DNA from: Capnocytophaga granulosa ATCC 51502
GTDB taxonomy: Bacteria; Bacteroidota; Bacteroidia; Flavobacteriales; Flavobacteriaceae
Direction of reading: 5' to 3'
Assembly (NCBI RefSeq): GCF_000411115.1
Contig: NZ_KE150244.1
Location: forward strand, 1 to 27,237
Length of the DNA: 27,237 bases
The notes beneath the pieces were generated by a model, which was not told the DNA's origin, did no database searches, and worked only from the letters and a program-made list of their open reading frames with translations. A program made the translations under genes and the position numbers. Below are positions 1 through 7,093 of this stretch, one piece after another. The number at the start of each line of letters is the position of its first letter. Position 1 is the first letter of the stretch.

Positions 1-285
1 AGTAGCCGCTACAATTAGGAAGATACAAGCCCCAAACCAACTGGCAGCCGTTTTGCTGGTGTCAGGATCGCCACTACTAAACTTGTTATACACTTTCACC
101 CCACCGATGAGTCCCACCACAGCTCCTATGGCATAGATAAGCTTGGTAGCAGGGTCAAAATACGAGGTAACCATACGGGTAGCTTCGTTGATACCTCCTA
201 CGCCATTGCCCTGAGCAATGGAAAATTGTGTAACTCCTATCATCGTGAGCAGAAGGAGCCGTTTTAGAATTGATTTTCGCTTCAT
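1..285 (-). CDS. traE: TraE-like conjugal transfer protein (DUF4134), 3' end outside window
   Basis: The reading frame starts at ATG 285 and stays open for 95 codons to the window edge, so the C-terminus is missing. Residues 8-24 form a signal or first membrane segment ending in FSIAQG. A second hydrophobic stretch (about 49-63, IYAIGAVVGLIGGV) is followed by the polar segment KVYNKFSSGDPDTSKTA and the start of a further membrane segment (ASWFGACIFLIV). This is the pattern of the small DUF4134/TraE family, a membrane component of Bacteroidetes conjugative transposon mating machinery. A perfect -7 box lies 28 nt upstream, so it can be transcribed independently. It would normally follow traD in the tra operon, but here that gene is 4.5 kb away across an oppositely oriented defence block. 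The family call is made by eye from the pattern. Confidence 0.85.
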   Translation of the reverse strand, partial: MKRKSILKRLLLLTMIGVTQFSIAQGNGVGGINEATRMVTSYFDPATKLIYAIGAVVGLIGGVKVYNKFSSGDPDTSKTAASWFGACIFLIVAAT

Positions 286-313
286 TGATAATCTGTTATT
301 TTAAAATTTGGTG

Positions 314-321
314 CAAAAGTA
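314..321 (-). promoter_or_regulatory. Bacteroidetes -7 box for traE
   Basis: On the minus strand the sequence reads TACTTTTG followed by CACC, a perfect match to the Bacteroidetes sigma-ABfr -7 consensus TAnnTTTG. It lies 28 nt before the traE start codon. It implies that the tra genes downstream of the defence block have their own promoter and do not depend on read-through from traA. Confidence 0.65.
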
Positions 322-434
322 AGGGGAGATAAAGAGCTGGGAGCAAGCGTGGTAGTAGGTGGCTGAAAATGGCGGGGAATGGCTTACGATAGTCATCAAA
401 AATGACATTTTGACAGAGTGTTACTGTATGGCAT

Positions 435-442
435 TATTATTG
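435..442 (+). promoter_or_regulatory. Possible weak promoter for the Thoeris operon
   Basis: TATTATTG is one mismatch from TAnnTTTG and lies 33 nt before thsA. A TTG at 410-412 is 22 nt upstream, near the expected -33 distance. No perfect promoter is visible in the 190-bp gap 286-475, which otherwise shows only a short GTCA/TGAC dyad around 390-406. Confidence 0.3.
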
Positions 443-475
443 CCTTAATCTCTTAAAAATTAAGAAGATGAAGTT

Positions 476-1924
476 ATGAATAATATGAATTTTACAAGTG
501 AGCAAAATAAATTCATTAATGATTTTGTTATTGAAATAAGAAATGGAGATGCAGCTATTTTTGCAGGAGCAGGACTTTCTGCCTCTTCAGGATTTGTTAA
601 TTGGAAAGATTTATTAAGGGATTTAGCGGATGAATTAGATTTAGATATTGATAAAGAACATGATTTAATAGGGGTTGCACAATATTATTTTAACAGACAT
701 AAACGAAGTAAAATAAACAACAAAATAAAAAATGAATTTTCTACTTTAACTAAAGGGAGTGAAAATCATAAATTACTTTCACGTATTGGTATAGAAACTT
801 TTTGGACTACTAATTATGACCAACTTATTGAAAAAACTTTAGAAAGTGATGGAAAAATTGTAGATAAAAAGGTTAGAAATAAAGATTTTTCTTGTAATAT
901 AAAGAGAAAAGATGCTATTATCTATAAAATGCATGGAGATAAAGACTCTCCTGATGAAGCCATACTCATAAAGGATGATTATGAAACATATCAAGATAAA
1001 AAAGAGCTGTTTTCTACCGCTTTGAGAGGTGATTTGTTATCTAAAACCTTTTTATTTATAGGTTTTAGTTTTGACGATCCTAATTTGGAGTATATTTTAG
1101 GCAGAATAAAAGTATTATTAAAAGATAATACCCCTACTCATTATTGTTTTTTCAAAGAAGTTAATAAGAAAGATTATCAAGAAGAAAAAGATTATCTATA
1201 TGCAAAGATTAAACAAGAACTTAAAATAGAAGACTTAAGAAGATATGGCATTAATGCTATTATGGTTAAAGAATATTCTGATATTACTTTAATACTTTCT
1301 GAAATTGAGAGGAAATTAAAACTCAATAATATTTTTATCTCAGGAGCTGCTCATTCTTATGAGCCCTTTGAAAAGAAAGAAGCAATAGAATTTATTCACC
1401 ATTTAAGTTATGATTTAGCTAAAGAGGGAAATAAAATTATTTCAGGTTATGGATTAGGAATAGGAAGTATAGTGATTAATGGAGCGTTAGAATACAAATA
1501 CAATTCTGAATATAAGAGTTTAGATGATTTATTAGTTCTTAGACCTTTTCCTCAAATAGAGTCTGGTAATAAAAGTATAAAGGAAAGATGGACTGATTAT
1601 AGAGATGAAATAACCTCTAAAGCTGGAATTGCTATTTTCATTTTTGGGAATAAATGGGATGAAAAAGGGAATAAAGTGATTGATTCTGATGGAATGAAAG
1701 AAGAGTTTGACTTGTGTATTAAAAATAAAGTTATTCCTATTCCAATAGGTATTACAGGATATATTTCTAAATTACTATGGGATGAAGTTACTAATAATCT
1801 TGATGAATACTATCCTGATAATGAAGAATTAAGAAAAACCATTACAGCACTTGGTGACAGTAAAGAGAAGGAAAAAATAGTAGAGAATGTAATTAAAATA
1901 GTAAAAATCTTGCAGGAAAAATAA
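476..1924 (+). CDS. thsA: ThsA: SIR2-STALD effector of a Thoeris anti-phage system
   Basis: This 482-residue protein has an N-terminal SIR2-like NADase domain (about 20-275). It carries the nucleotide loop FAGAGLSASSG (29-39), TTNYDQLIE with Asn113, and YKMHGD with His153. The last two correspond to the catalytic Asn and His of SIR2 effectors; Bacillus cereus ThsA uses N112/H152. The C-terminal part (about 285-482) is a SLOG/STALD ligand-sensing domain with FISGAAHS, IISGYGLGIGS and an RWTDYRDEI segment. Length and architecture match ThsA (about 476 aa), in which the STALD domain binds a cyclic ADP-ribose isomer made by ThsB and switches on NAD hydrolysis, arresting the infected cell. Three TIR genes follow within 1.8 kb on the same strand. 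The gene is far richer in A+T than the flanking tra genes, suggesting separate acquisition. Activity is inferred from motifs. Confidence 0.9.
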   Translation: MNNMNFTSEQNKFINDFVIEIRNGDAAIFAGAGLSASSGFVNWKDLLRDLADELDLDIDKEHDLIGVAQYYFNRHKRSKINNKIKNEFSTLTKGSENHKLLSRIGIETFWTTNYDQLIEKTLESDGKIVDKKVRNKDFSCNIKRKDAIIYKMHGDKDSPDEAILIKDDYETYQDKKELFSTALRGDLLSKTFLFIGFSFDDPNLEYILGRIKVLLKDNTPTHYCFFKEVNKKDYQEEKDYLYAKIKQELKIEDLRRYGINAIMVKEYSDITLILSEIERKLKLNNIFISGAAHSYEPFEKKEAIEFIHHLSYDLAKEGNKIISGYGLGIGSIVINGALEYKYNSEYKSLDDLLVLRPFPQIESGNKSIKERWTDYRDEITSKAGIAIFIFGNKWDEKGNKVIDSDGMKEEFDLCIKNKVIPIPIGITGYISKLLWDEVTNNLDEYYPDNEELRKTITALGDSKEKEKIVENVIKIVKILQEK

Positions 1925-1935
1925 TGTAATTATGT

Positions 1936-2589
1936 ATGAAAAGAAAAGTTTTTGTTTCTTATAAATATTCTGACAACAAAGTATTAAGAATAAAAGGTTA
2001 TCCAACTACAGCACGAAATTATGTAGATGAATTGTCTGTGATTTTAGAAAAAGATAATCACATCTATAAGGGAGAAAATGATGGGGAAACTTTAGAACAT
2101 TTCAAGGATGCAACAATTGGTTCAAAATTAGCTGATAAAATCTTCGATAGTAGTGTAACTATTGTATTAATTTCTAAGGGAATGAAAGACCCTTCCGTAC
2201 CAGAAAAAGATCAGTGGATTCCTTGGGAAATCTCATATTCTCTGAAAGAACAGACAAGAGAATATGGGAGAAGTAAAACAAATGGCGTTCTCGCAGTTGT
2301 TCTTCCTGATGAAAATGGAAGTTATGAGTATTATATTTCAGAAAATTACAATTGTAATAGCAGACAATTGAAAACGGATATTCTTTTTCAAATACTTAGA
2401 GATAATATGTTCAATGCGAAAAATCCCTCAATAAGAATTTGTAATGGGGCAAAAATATATGAAAATAGTTCTTATATTCAATCTGTAAAATGGGAAGATT
2501 TTATAAAAAATCCATCAAAATATATTGATAAGTCTATTGAATTGAGGGATAGAAAAAATGATTTTAATATAGCTAAAAATGTAAAATAA
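1936..2589 (+). CDS. thsB: ThsB-type TIR-domain protein, copy 1
   Basis: This 217-residue protein has a TIR-like fold at about residues 3-125. It opens with the first beta strand KVFVSYKYSD, followed by a strand VTIVLISKGM and the signature WIPWEISYSL, in which Glu98 sits where TIR NADases keep the catalytic glutamate. A loop with GENDGETL precedes the second half. The C-terminal 70 residues (ICNGAKIYENSSYIQSVKWEDFI) look like a family-specific extension rather than the TIR core. The gene begins 11 nt after thsA and ends 3 nt before the next TIR gene, so the set is probably cotranscribed. In Thoeris, ThsB proteins sense infection and make the cyclic ADP-ribose isomer that activates ThsA. The domain and Glu are seen; the infection trigger cannot be read from the sequence. 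Confidence 0.85.
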   Translation: MKRKVFVSYKYSDNKVLRIKGYPTTARNYVDELSVILEKDNHIYKGENDGETLEHFKDATIGSKLADKIFDSSVTIVLISKGMKDPSVPEKDQWIPWEISYSLKEQTREYGRSKTNGVLAVVLPDENGSYEYYISENYNCNSRQLKTDILFQILRDNMFNAKNPSIRICNGAKIYENSSYIQSVKWEDFIKNPSKYIDKSIELRDRKNDFNIAKNVK

Positions 2590-2592
2590 ATT

Positions 2593-3156
2593 ATGAGTTT
2601 TATAACAGAATCACAATTAGCGGCTTATCGCACACAAACAAAAACTTTTAGTGCGGAAAGTTTGGAAAGTTCTTTTGGTAATAAAGCAAAAGTATTTCTA
2701 TCTCATAAACATGATGAGGGAAAAATATTACAAGATGTTGTTGCTTTGTTAAAAAAAGAAGGGGTAGATGTTTATCTTGATTGGTTAGATGACGAAATGC
2801 CAGCATTCACAAATGCAAAAACAGCACATAAATTAAAAGAAAAAATAGAAATTGCTGATAAATTTATTTTATTGGCAACAGAAAAAGCCATTAATTCTAA
2901 GTGGTGTAATTGGGAATTAGGACTTGGAGATGCTGCAAAATATATGAAAAATAATATTGCCCTATTTCCTATCACTAAAAATAATGAAAATTTTCAGGGA
3001 ACTGAATATCTCACAATATATCCTAGAATAGAATATGAAAATGGAAATAATAAATATTCAGATGGAGCATATATACCAGAAGGATTCTATGTGAAATTTC
3101 CTGATAGAACTATATACCTTCTTAGAATTTGGTTGCAAAAAATATTTAGGAAGTAG
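2593..3156 (+). CDS. thsB: ThsB-type TIR-domain protein, copy 2
   Basis: This 187-residue protein has about 30 extra residues before a TIR domain (about 32-150). The domain begins KVFLSHKHDEG, continues through VDVYLDWLDDEM, and carries the conserved KWCNWELGLG with Glu108 as the predicted catalytic residue. It is a more conventional TIR sequence than its two neighbours and differs strongly from both, so this is not a recent tandem duplication. The start codon lies 3 nt after the preceding stop. Multiple dissimilar ThsB proteins sharing one ThsA are known in Thoeris and are thought to widen phage recognition. Assignment to ThsB rests on gene context plus the TIR motif. Confidence 0.83.
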   Translation: MSFITESQLAAYRTQTKTFSAESLESSFGNKAKVFLSHKHDEGKILQDVVALLKKEGVDVYLDWLDDEMPAFTNAKTAHKLKEKIEIADKFILLATEKAINSKWCNWELGLGDAAKYMKNNIALFPITKNNENFQGTEYLTIYPRIEYENGNNKYSDGAYIPEGFYVKFPDRTIYLLRIWLQKIFRK

Positions 3157-3192
3157 ATTCTTTTCATAAATATAATTTATTTTTTCAATAAT

Positions 3193-3696
3193 ATGGCAAG
3201 AAAAGTATTTTTTAGTTTTCATTATGAAAAAGACAATTGGAGAGTTTCCCAAGTTCGCAACATAGGTAAGATAGAAGAAAATGAAATTTTGTTGGATAAT
3301 AAATGGGAAGAAGTTAAGAAAAAAGGAGATGTGGCTATCCGAAATTGGATAGATACAAATCTTAAAAATCGGTCTTGTACAATAGTCTTAGTTGGAGAAG
3401 AAACTGCAAATAGAAAATGGATAAACTACGAAATAAAGGAGTCTTGGAATAATGGTAAGGCGGTGCTGGGTATTTACATACACAAGTTGAAAGACCGTTG
3501 GGGAAATCAATCAAAAAAAGGAATGAATCCTTTTGATTTTTTTACTATGGGAGAGACAAAAACTAAATTTTCCTCAATAGTAAAATGTTATAATCCTCCA
3601 TTTCAAAGAAGTACAGATGTATATAATTATATCAAGAAAAACATAGAAGAATGGGTAGAGGAAGCAATTAAAATCAGGAATTTATACAAACTTTAG
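3193..3696 (+). CDS. thsB: ThsB-type TIR-domain protein, copy 3 (MTH538 TIR-like)
   Basis: This 167-residue protein belongs to the MTH538 TIR-like family (formerly DUF1863), the same type as the ThsB first characterised in B. cereus. Visible marks are the opening VFFSFHYEKDNWRVSQVRN, the segment DNKWEEVKKKGDVAIRNWID, the strand CTIVLVGEET and RKWINYEIKES with Glu80 at the catalytic site. GIYIHKLKD, WGNQSKKGMNPFDFF and a C-terminal helix follow. It is separated from the second TIR gene by 36 nt with no evident promoter and is the last recognised gene of the Thoeris operon. It is the copy closest to the canonical ThsB. Confidence 0.88.
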   Translation: MARKVFFSFHYEKDNWRVSQVRNIGKIEENEILLDNKWEEVKKKGDVAIRNWIDTNLKNRSCTIVLVGEETANRKWINYEIKESWNNGKAVLGIYIHKLKDRWGNQSKKGMNPFDFFTMGETKTKFSSIVKCYNPPFQRSTDVYNYIKKNIEEWVEEAIKIRNLYKL

Positions 3697-3728
3697 TTTT
3701 ATAATATGAAACATTCTGAAAAAGAAAA

Positions 3729-3764
3729 ATAATTTTCCTTATTGAAAATAGAAAATTATCTTTG
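3729..3764 (+). terminator. Weak AT-rich stem-loop after Thoeris, overlapping a -7 box
   Basis: ATAATTTTC (3729-3737) pairs perfectly with GAAAATTAT (3751-3759), and T-rich sequence follows. The stem is all A/T with one G/C pair, so termination would be weak. TATCTTTG at 3757-3764 is a perfect TAnnTTTG match and could promote the membrane protein gene at 3927, though no TTG lies at the usual -33 distance. The rest of the 230-bp gap 3697-3926 shows nothing else recognisable. Confidence 0.3.
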
Positions 3765-3926
3765 TTTTATTCTTTATAAATCATTACTCACAATAGTTGA
3801 TATTCTCAATATAACAAGAAACCAAAGAAACTACTTAGCCTAACAAGCTATTATAAACTTTTAATGATTAAGTATTAACATTATGTTTTTATCTCAAACA
3901 AACTTAACTCTTAAAATCTTACAATA

Positions 3927-4610
3927 ATGAATATATCTGAATTCATCAATTTTTACAAAGAAAACCTTACAACAAGAGGTCTTATGAAAAAGAAATATAA
4001 GGTACATTATTATGTTATACCTATTATATATCTTTTGATTGCTATAATCCCTATAGGTGTCAAATATAGGTTTGGATTAGATAATTTTTATTTTGCAATA
4101 ATAATTCTTTTTGACGTATTTTTTCTCATTTTTTCTACTAGAAGACTAATTTTTAACACAATGAAAGAAATGGATGAAAAGTTTGTTGTAGAGAAAAAAT
4201 GCTGCTCATTAAATCGTCAAGAGATAAAGAAGTATTTCTTTTCTGAGTTAGAAAAATATTTTAGCGATAAAAAAATTCCATTAAGCAAGATAAAGGATAT
4301 AATTGTTATCTTAAACAAGAAATCGGAAAAAGAAAAAGCTCCTTTTATTATAAGCTCTTCTATATTTTCAGCTATAGCACTAGTTATATTTTCATCTGCA
4401 TGTAATAGATTTTATGAGCTTGTAGGAAACAATCCTTTAGACATAATAACATATACAATACTATTCATCCCGTTTATATGTTATATAGTCACAGATCTTA
4501 TTTGTAGCATTAGAGAAATTTATTTCAATCTGTTTACAAATTATTTGTCTATCAATGGACTTATAGATTTGTTAGAGGAATATGAAATTAATAAACCAAC
4601 CAAGGAGTGA
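3927..4610 (+). CDS. Four-helix membrane protein of unknown function
   Basis: I do not recognise this 227-residue protein. It has two hydrophobic hairpins, about 29-45 with 53-71 and about 139-158 with 173-193. They are separated by a charged, lysine-rich soluble segment (about 75-138) containing two cysteines (KCCS, 91-92). Both termini and the central segment are predicted to be on the same, probably cytoplasmic, side. It lies 230 nt beyond the last TIR gene on the same strand and shares the high A+T content of the Thoeris block, so it probably arrived with it. A separate candidate -7 box at 3757 argues against strict cotranscription. It could be a defence accessory or an unrelated cargo gene. 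An 8-bp dyad (TAAACCAA/TTGGTTTA, 4592-4619) overlaps its stop region but has no T tract. Confidence 0.6.
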   Translation: MNISEFINFYKENLTTRGLMKKKYKVHYYVIPIIYLLIAIIPIGVKYRFGLDNFYFAIIILFDVFFLIFSTRRLIFNTMKEMDEKFVVEKKCCSLNRQEIKKYFFSELEKYFSDKKIPLSKIKDIIVILNKKSEKEKAPFIISSSIFSAIALVIFSSACNRFYELVGNNPLDIITYTILFIPFICYIVTDLICSIREIYFNLFTNYLSINGLIDLLEEYEINKPTKE

Positions 4611-4796
4611 ATTGGTTTAATATCCCTTCAACCTTCTTTAAACGGGAAAATGCAAGACAAAAGTGACTATAATGTTGTAAATCAGAGATAATTATTTTTT
4701 CAACCCTTGGTTCATATTATAAAAAGATAGTAGAATTTGATATGCAGGAGGGAGGATAGGACATATAAAAATAGTATATTTTTTAGCTACTTCCCC

Positions 4797-5348
4797 TCAC
4801 ACGAACTCCCTAATATCAAACTCCGTTTTACTCTCTACAGTTTTAGGCAACGCCTTCTCCAAGAGCGCACTCACTTTAAGAGTCGCTTGGGGTAAGGCTT
4901 TTTCTATGGCTTCTAATAGGCTTGTGCCCTCTACTTTTTGTAGTAGCTCTATGTTCTCGGTGGTAACTTCTTCTTTGTCCTCAGAGAGGAAAATAGCTAC
5001 CTTTTCCAAGTCCTCAAACGAAAGCCCTGTAGCAAAATCATTGTCCTCTGCCTCTGTACGATAACTGCGTAAATCCTCTTCTTCATCTTCAAGGTCTATG
5101 GTAGGTTCCTCTTCCCATTCTGTCAGAATATCCTGTTGCTCTTTTTCTGTTAAGGGGATAGCTGTAGTGACTACCTTTGCTGGAGGCACAAACCTGCTTT
5201 CCCCCATTACCGAAGTTGAAGGAGCTGTTCTGGGTATAGGGGTAGCTTTAGGTTGGGGAGCTCTCTTTTTAGAATGTGTTATAGGCATTTTGTCTGATAG
5301 CAACAGCAAAATCACCACGATAAGTAGTAAAATGATAATCTTTTCCAT
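4797..5348 (-). CDS. TraD-like conjugation protein with N-terminal membrane anchor
   Basis: This 183-residue protein starts with a single hydrophobic segment (IIILLLIVVILLLLS, about 4-18), followed by a basic Pro/Ala-rich linker (KKRAPQPKATPIPRTAP). The body is strongly acidic (EEEPTIDLEDEEEDL, about 78-92) with a helical C-terminal part. Sequence alone does not define a family. Its place directly after ParA and DUF3408 genes in a Bacteroidetes ICE is that of traC/traD in CTnDOT-type elements, which is the basis for the name. It begins 2 nt after the stop of the preceding gene. After its stop, the next genes read from the opposite strand, and traE lies 4.5 kb further on. A membrane-tethered accessory of the mating apparatus is the likely role. 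Confidence 0.55.
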   Translation of the reverse strand: MEKIIILLLIVVILLLLSDKMPITHSKKRAPQPKATPIPRTAPSTSVMGESRFVPPAKVVTTAIPLTEKEQQDILTEWEEEPTIDLEDEEEDLRSYRTEAEDNDFATGLSFEDLEKVAIFLSEDKEEVTTENIELLQKVEGTSLLEAIEKALPQATLKVSALLEKALPKTVESKTEFDIREFV

Positions 5349-5350
5349 TA

Positions 5351-5734
5351 TTAAAATATAGGTTTGTATTTCTGTTCGAAACTCTGTGTAATTTCCTCTT
5401 GGTACTGCTCGAAATGCGCTTTAAGTACATTGTCCAAATAGTTGTACAGACTGATCTTGTCTTCTCCTATCACCTGTACAATGCGGGCTATTCGCTGGTG
5501 AAACTCAGGGCGTATATACACCGATTTCCCTTCCCTTGCTGAAGTCTCTCCCTGCTCAAAAAAATAACTTTCATACTCATAGAGCTCTGCCTTTTTCTTC
5601 TTGGTAGGAGCTAGTTTCTGGGGTGCTTTTTCTGTCTCTATTGGAGCCGTAGCAATGGCAGAGGCAGGCGTGGGTTGCTTACCTGCCATTAGCTCCATTA
5701 GTTCGTTTTCGTCTATAGGTTTTACTGTCTTCAT
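5351..5734 (-). CDS. traB: TraB-like DUF3408 conjugal transfer protein
   Basis: This 127-residue protein has a low-complexity Ala/Pro/Thr/Lys N-terminus (about 1-55). The C-terminal domain contains GKSVYIRPEFHQRIARIV and a following helix (SLYNYLDNVLKAHFEQYQEEI), the typical core of DUF3408, found just downstream of ParA in Bacteroidetes conjugative transposons. The RPEFH-helix-loop-helix arrangement resembles a ribbon-helix-helix DNA-binding fold, so it could be the DNA-binding partner of the ParA ATPase; that is inference. It lies 11 nt after parA and 2 nt before the TraD-like gene, consistent with one operon. Confidence 0.75.
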   Translation of the reverse strand: MKTVKPIDENELMELMAGKQPTPASAIATAPIETEKAPQKLAPTKKKKAELYEYESYFFEQGETSAREGKSVYIRPEFHQRIARIVQVIGEDKISLYNYLDNVLKAHFEQYQEEITQSFEQKYKPIF

Positions 5735-5745
5735 ATCTTTAGGGT

Positions 5746-6504
5746 TTATTGAATAATCTGTACCAACTCATTAATAAAGTCGTCCAAATGGCAACCACTC
5801 ATCAACTTCTCATCAGCAGGCATTAAGGTAGAACGGAATACCAATCGTTGGTTTTCTGTGCCGTCTTTTCGGAAACGCTTGCTATCAGAGATGTAGGCTT
5901 GCATCAGGTTCAAACCTAAATCAGCGATCACCTGCTCGTATATCTTATACAAAGGCGATTTTTCTCTCCCATCTACCTGATTCCAAAACAAATGCACGCT
6001 TTTAATAGCACTTTCGGTATTCTTAGCAATGATATTGGAAAGTACCTCAGTAAAACTCAAAGTACTTTCAATCACCACTCTATCGGCAGTGATAGGTGAG
6101 AAAATGTGATGCATTTGTGCTAGCAGGGTCAATATCCCTGCGGTGTTTACTGTCCCTGGCATATCAAAAAGGATAACCTCTATAGGGAAAGGTGTCTCTG
6201 CAATGAGCTGTTGTGCCTTTTCAAGGGCTTCATTAGGCTTACATTGTATTATGGGGTATGCCTTTTTGTTCAGCTCACTAAACTGTCTATGAGCAGCTTT
6301 CTTAAAATGCTCATTGTTCATCACTGTTTTAAGGTCTTGCTCTCGCATTCGGTGTAGGCTATATTGTGGATAATCACAATCCATCACTGCTACATTGTAG
6401 CCCATTCGGTAGTGTAACAAGCTGGCTACTAAAGTAGTAAAAGTGCTTTTCCCTACCCCTCCTTTCTGGGTAGAAAAGCTAATGAATTTTGTCGTTGATG
6501 TCAT
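5746..6504 (-). CDS. traA: ParA/MinD-like ATPase (TraA) of the conjugation operon
   Basis: From ATG 6504 this is a 252-residue P-loop ATPase. The deviant Walker A motif QKGGVGKST (13-21) is followed by VAVMDCDYPQYS (A' motif region) and VILFDMPGTVNT (Walker B region), the ParA/Soj/MinD pattern. An in-frame ATG at 6552 would add 16 residues (MHLYTYRITNIFKHIY) that do not belong to the fold, so I prefer the later start. In CTnDOT-like ICEs this gene heads the tra operon as traA. Its role there is not fully defined; positioning or maintenance of the excised element is the usual inference. A cognate ParB is not visible; the DUF3408 protein downstream may take its place. Confidence 0.85.
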   Translation of the reverse strand: MTSTTKFISFSTQKGGVGKSTFTTLVASLLHYRMGYNVAVMDCDYPQYSLHRMREQDLKTVMNNEHFKKAAHRQFSELNKKAYPIIQCKPNEALEKAQQLIAETPFPIEVILFDMPGTVNTAGILTLLAQMHHIFSPITADRVVIESTLSFTEVLSNIIAKNTESAIKSVHLFWNQVDGREKSPLYKIYEQVIADLGLNLMQAYISDSKRFRKDGTENQRLVFRSTLMPADEKLMSGCHLDDFINELVQIIQ

Positions 6505-6575
6505 ATATATGTGTTTAAATATGTTTGTAATTCGGTAAGTATATAAGTGCATAGCTATTCAAATACAACTATCTG

Positions 6576-6651
6576 TAATTAGCCAATTATCTAACTGCCT
6601 CTATAAGTAAGTATTTACTCACATAAGTAATTGACTAATTATCTAATTACT
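6576..6651. repeat. 8-bp periodic TAATT repeats upstream of parA
   Basis: Two clusters have an 8-bp period: TAATTAGC, CAATTATC, TAACTGCC at 6576-6599 and TAATTGAC, TAATTATC, TAATTACT at 6628-6651. AAGTAAGTATTTACT lies between them. They are 70-150 bp before the parA start and could be binding sites for a partition or operon regulator. Confidence 0.5.
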
Positions 6652-6671
6652 TACGTATGTACATACTTCTG

Positions 6672-6719
6672 TAGCTTTATAGCTTTGTAGCTTTGTAGCT
6701 TTGTAGCTACATAGCTACC
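6672..6719. repeat. Six tandem 8-bp repeats (TAGCTTTG type)
   Basis: Consecutive units read TAGCTTTA, three copies of TAGCTTTG, TAGCTACA and TAGCTACC. The last two create the self-complementary GTAGCTAC. The phase is exact over 48 bp. Position in the parA/mob intergenic region suggests an iteron-like or centromere-like protein-binding array, or slippage-generated sequence. Confidence 0.75.
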
Positions 6720-6765
6720 TAATTACATTTTTACTTTCGTACATACTTGCTTTGGTATACGGGTG

Positions 6766-6773
6766 CAAAGGAA
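6766..6773 (-). promoter_or_regulatory. Candidate -7 box for the traA operon
   Basis: The minus strand reads TTCCTTTG followed by CACCC, one mismatch from TAnnTTTG and with the CACC context seen at the traE and tssB boxes. It is about 260 nt from the parA start, so the leader would include both 8-bp repeat arrays. Confidence 0.35.
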
Positions 6774-6960
6774 CATACAAATATACATATAGCCTTATGT
6801 AGGGTTGTAAATGGCTTTATAAGGAAGTGATTGGCTTTATGTTACATACAAATCCTTTGCTAAGAAATCACTTGTTTTGCACCCTGAAATTACTTTACCC
6901 GCTCGTAGTGTTAATTTCTCTCTTTATGGCTAATTAAAATTCGACCGTTAGGGAGAATTT

Positions 6961-7043
6961 TCTGTTCACCCGAACAGAGCAAGTTGTGTTTTGAGGCACG
7001 CATTAGGCGTGTAGGCACCTCAAAACCACTTGCCCTTGCAGGG
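6961..7043. other. Candidate oriT / nested dyad region upstream of mob genes
   Basis: TCTGTTC (6961-6967) and GAACAGA (6972-6978) form a perfect 7-bp stem around ACCC. Immediately after it, GCAAGT...TTTTGAGG (from 6979) pairs imperfectly with CCTCAAAACCACTTGC (ending 7033). Inside that lies the perfect small hairpin CACGC-ATTAG-GCGTG (about 6997-7011). CCCT/AGGG flanks TGC at 7034-7043. The dyads lie 50-130 bp before the relaxosome gene. Nested inverted repeats beside relaxase genes are typical of transfer origins. The exact nick site cannot be read. Confidence 0.55.
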
Positions 7044-7093
7044 AGCTTAAAACGCACTCCGAAGTCGTGGTTTTTTACTAACACTGAATTTAT

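Noticed and set aside
5098..5361. Plus-strand 87-codon open frame with hydrophobic product
   Set aside because: It lies wholly opposite the TraD-like gene, which has better context and composition; the apparent product is the antisense of its acidic and hydrophobic segments.
6504..6552. Longer start for parA at ATG 6552
   Set aside because: The added 16 residues are outside the ParA fold, which begins with strand FISFSTQKGG just after the ATG at 6504.
6576..6719. CRISPR array
   Set aside because: Units are 8 bp and contiguous, with no spacers and no cas genes in the window.
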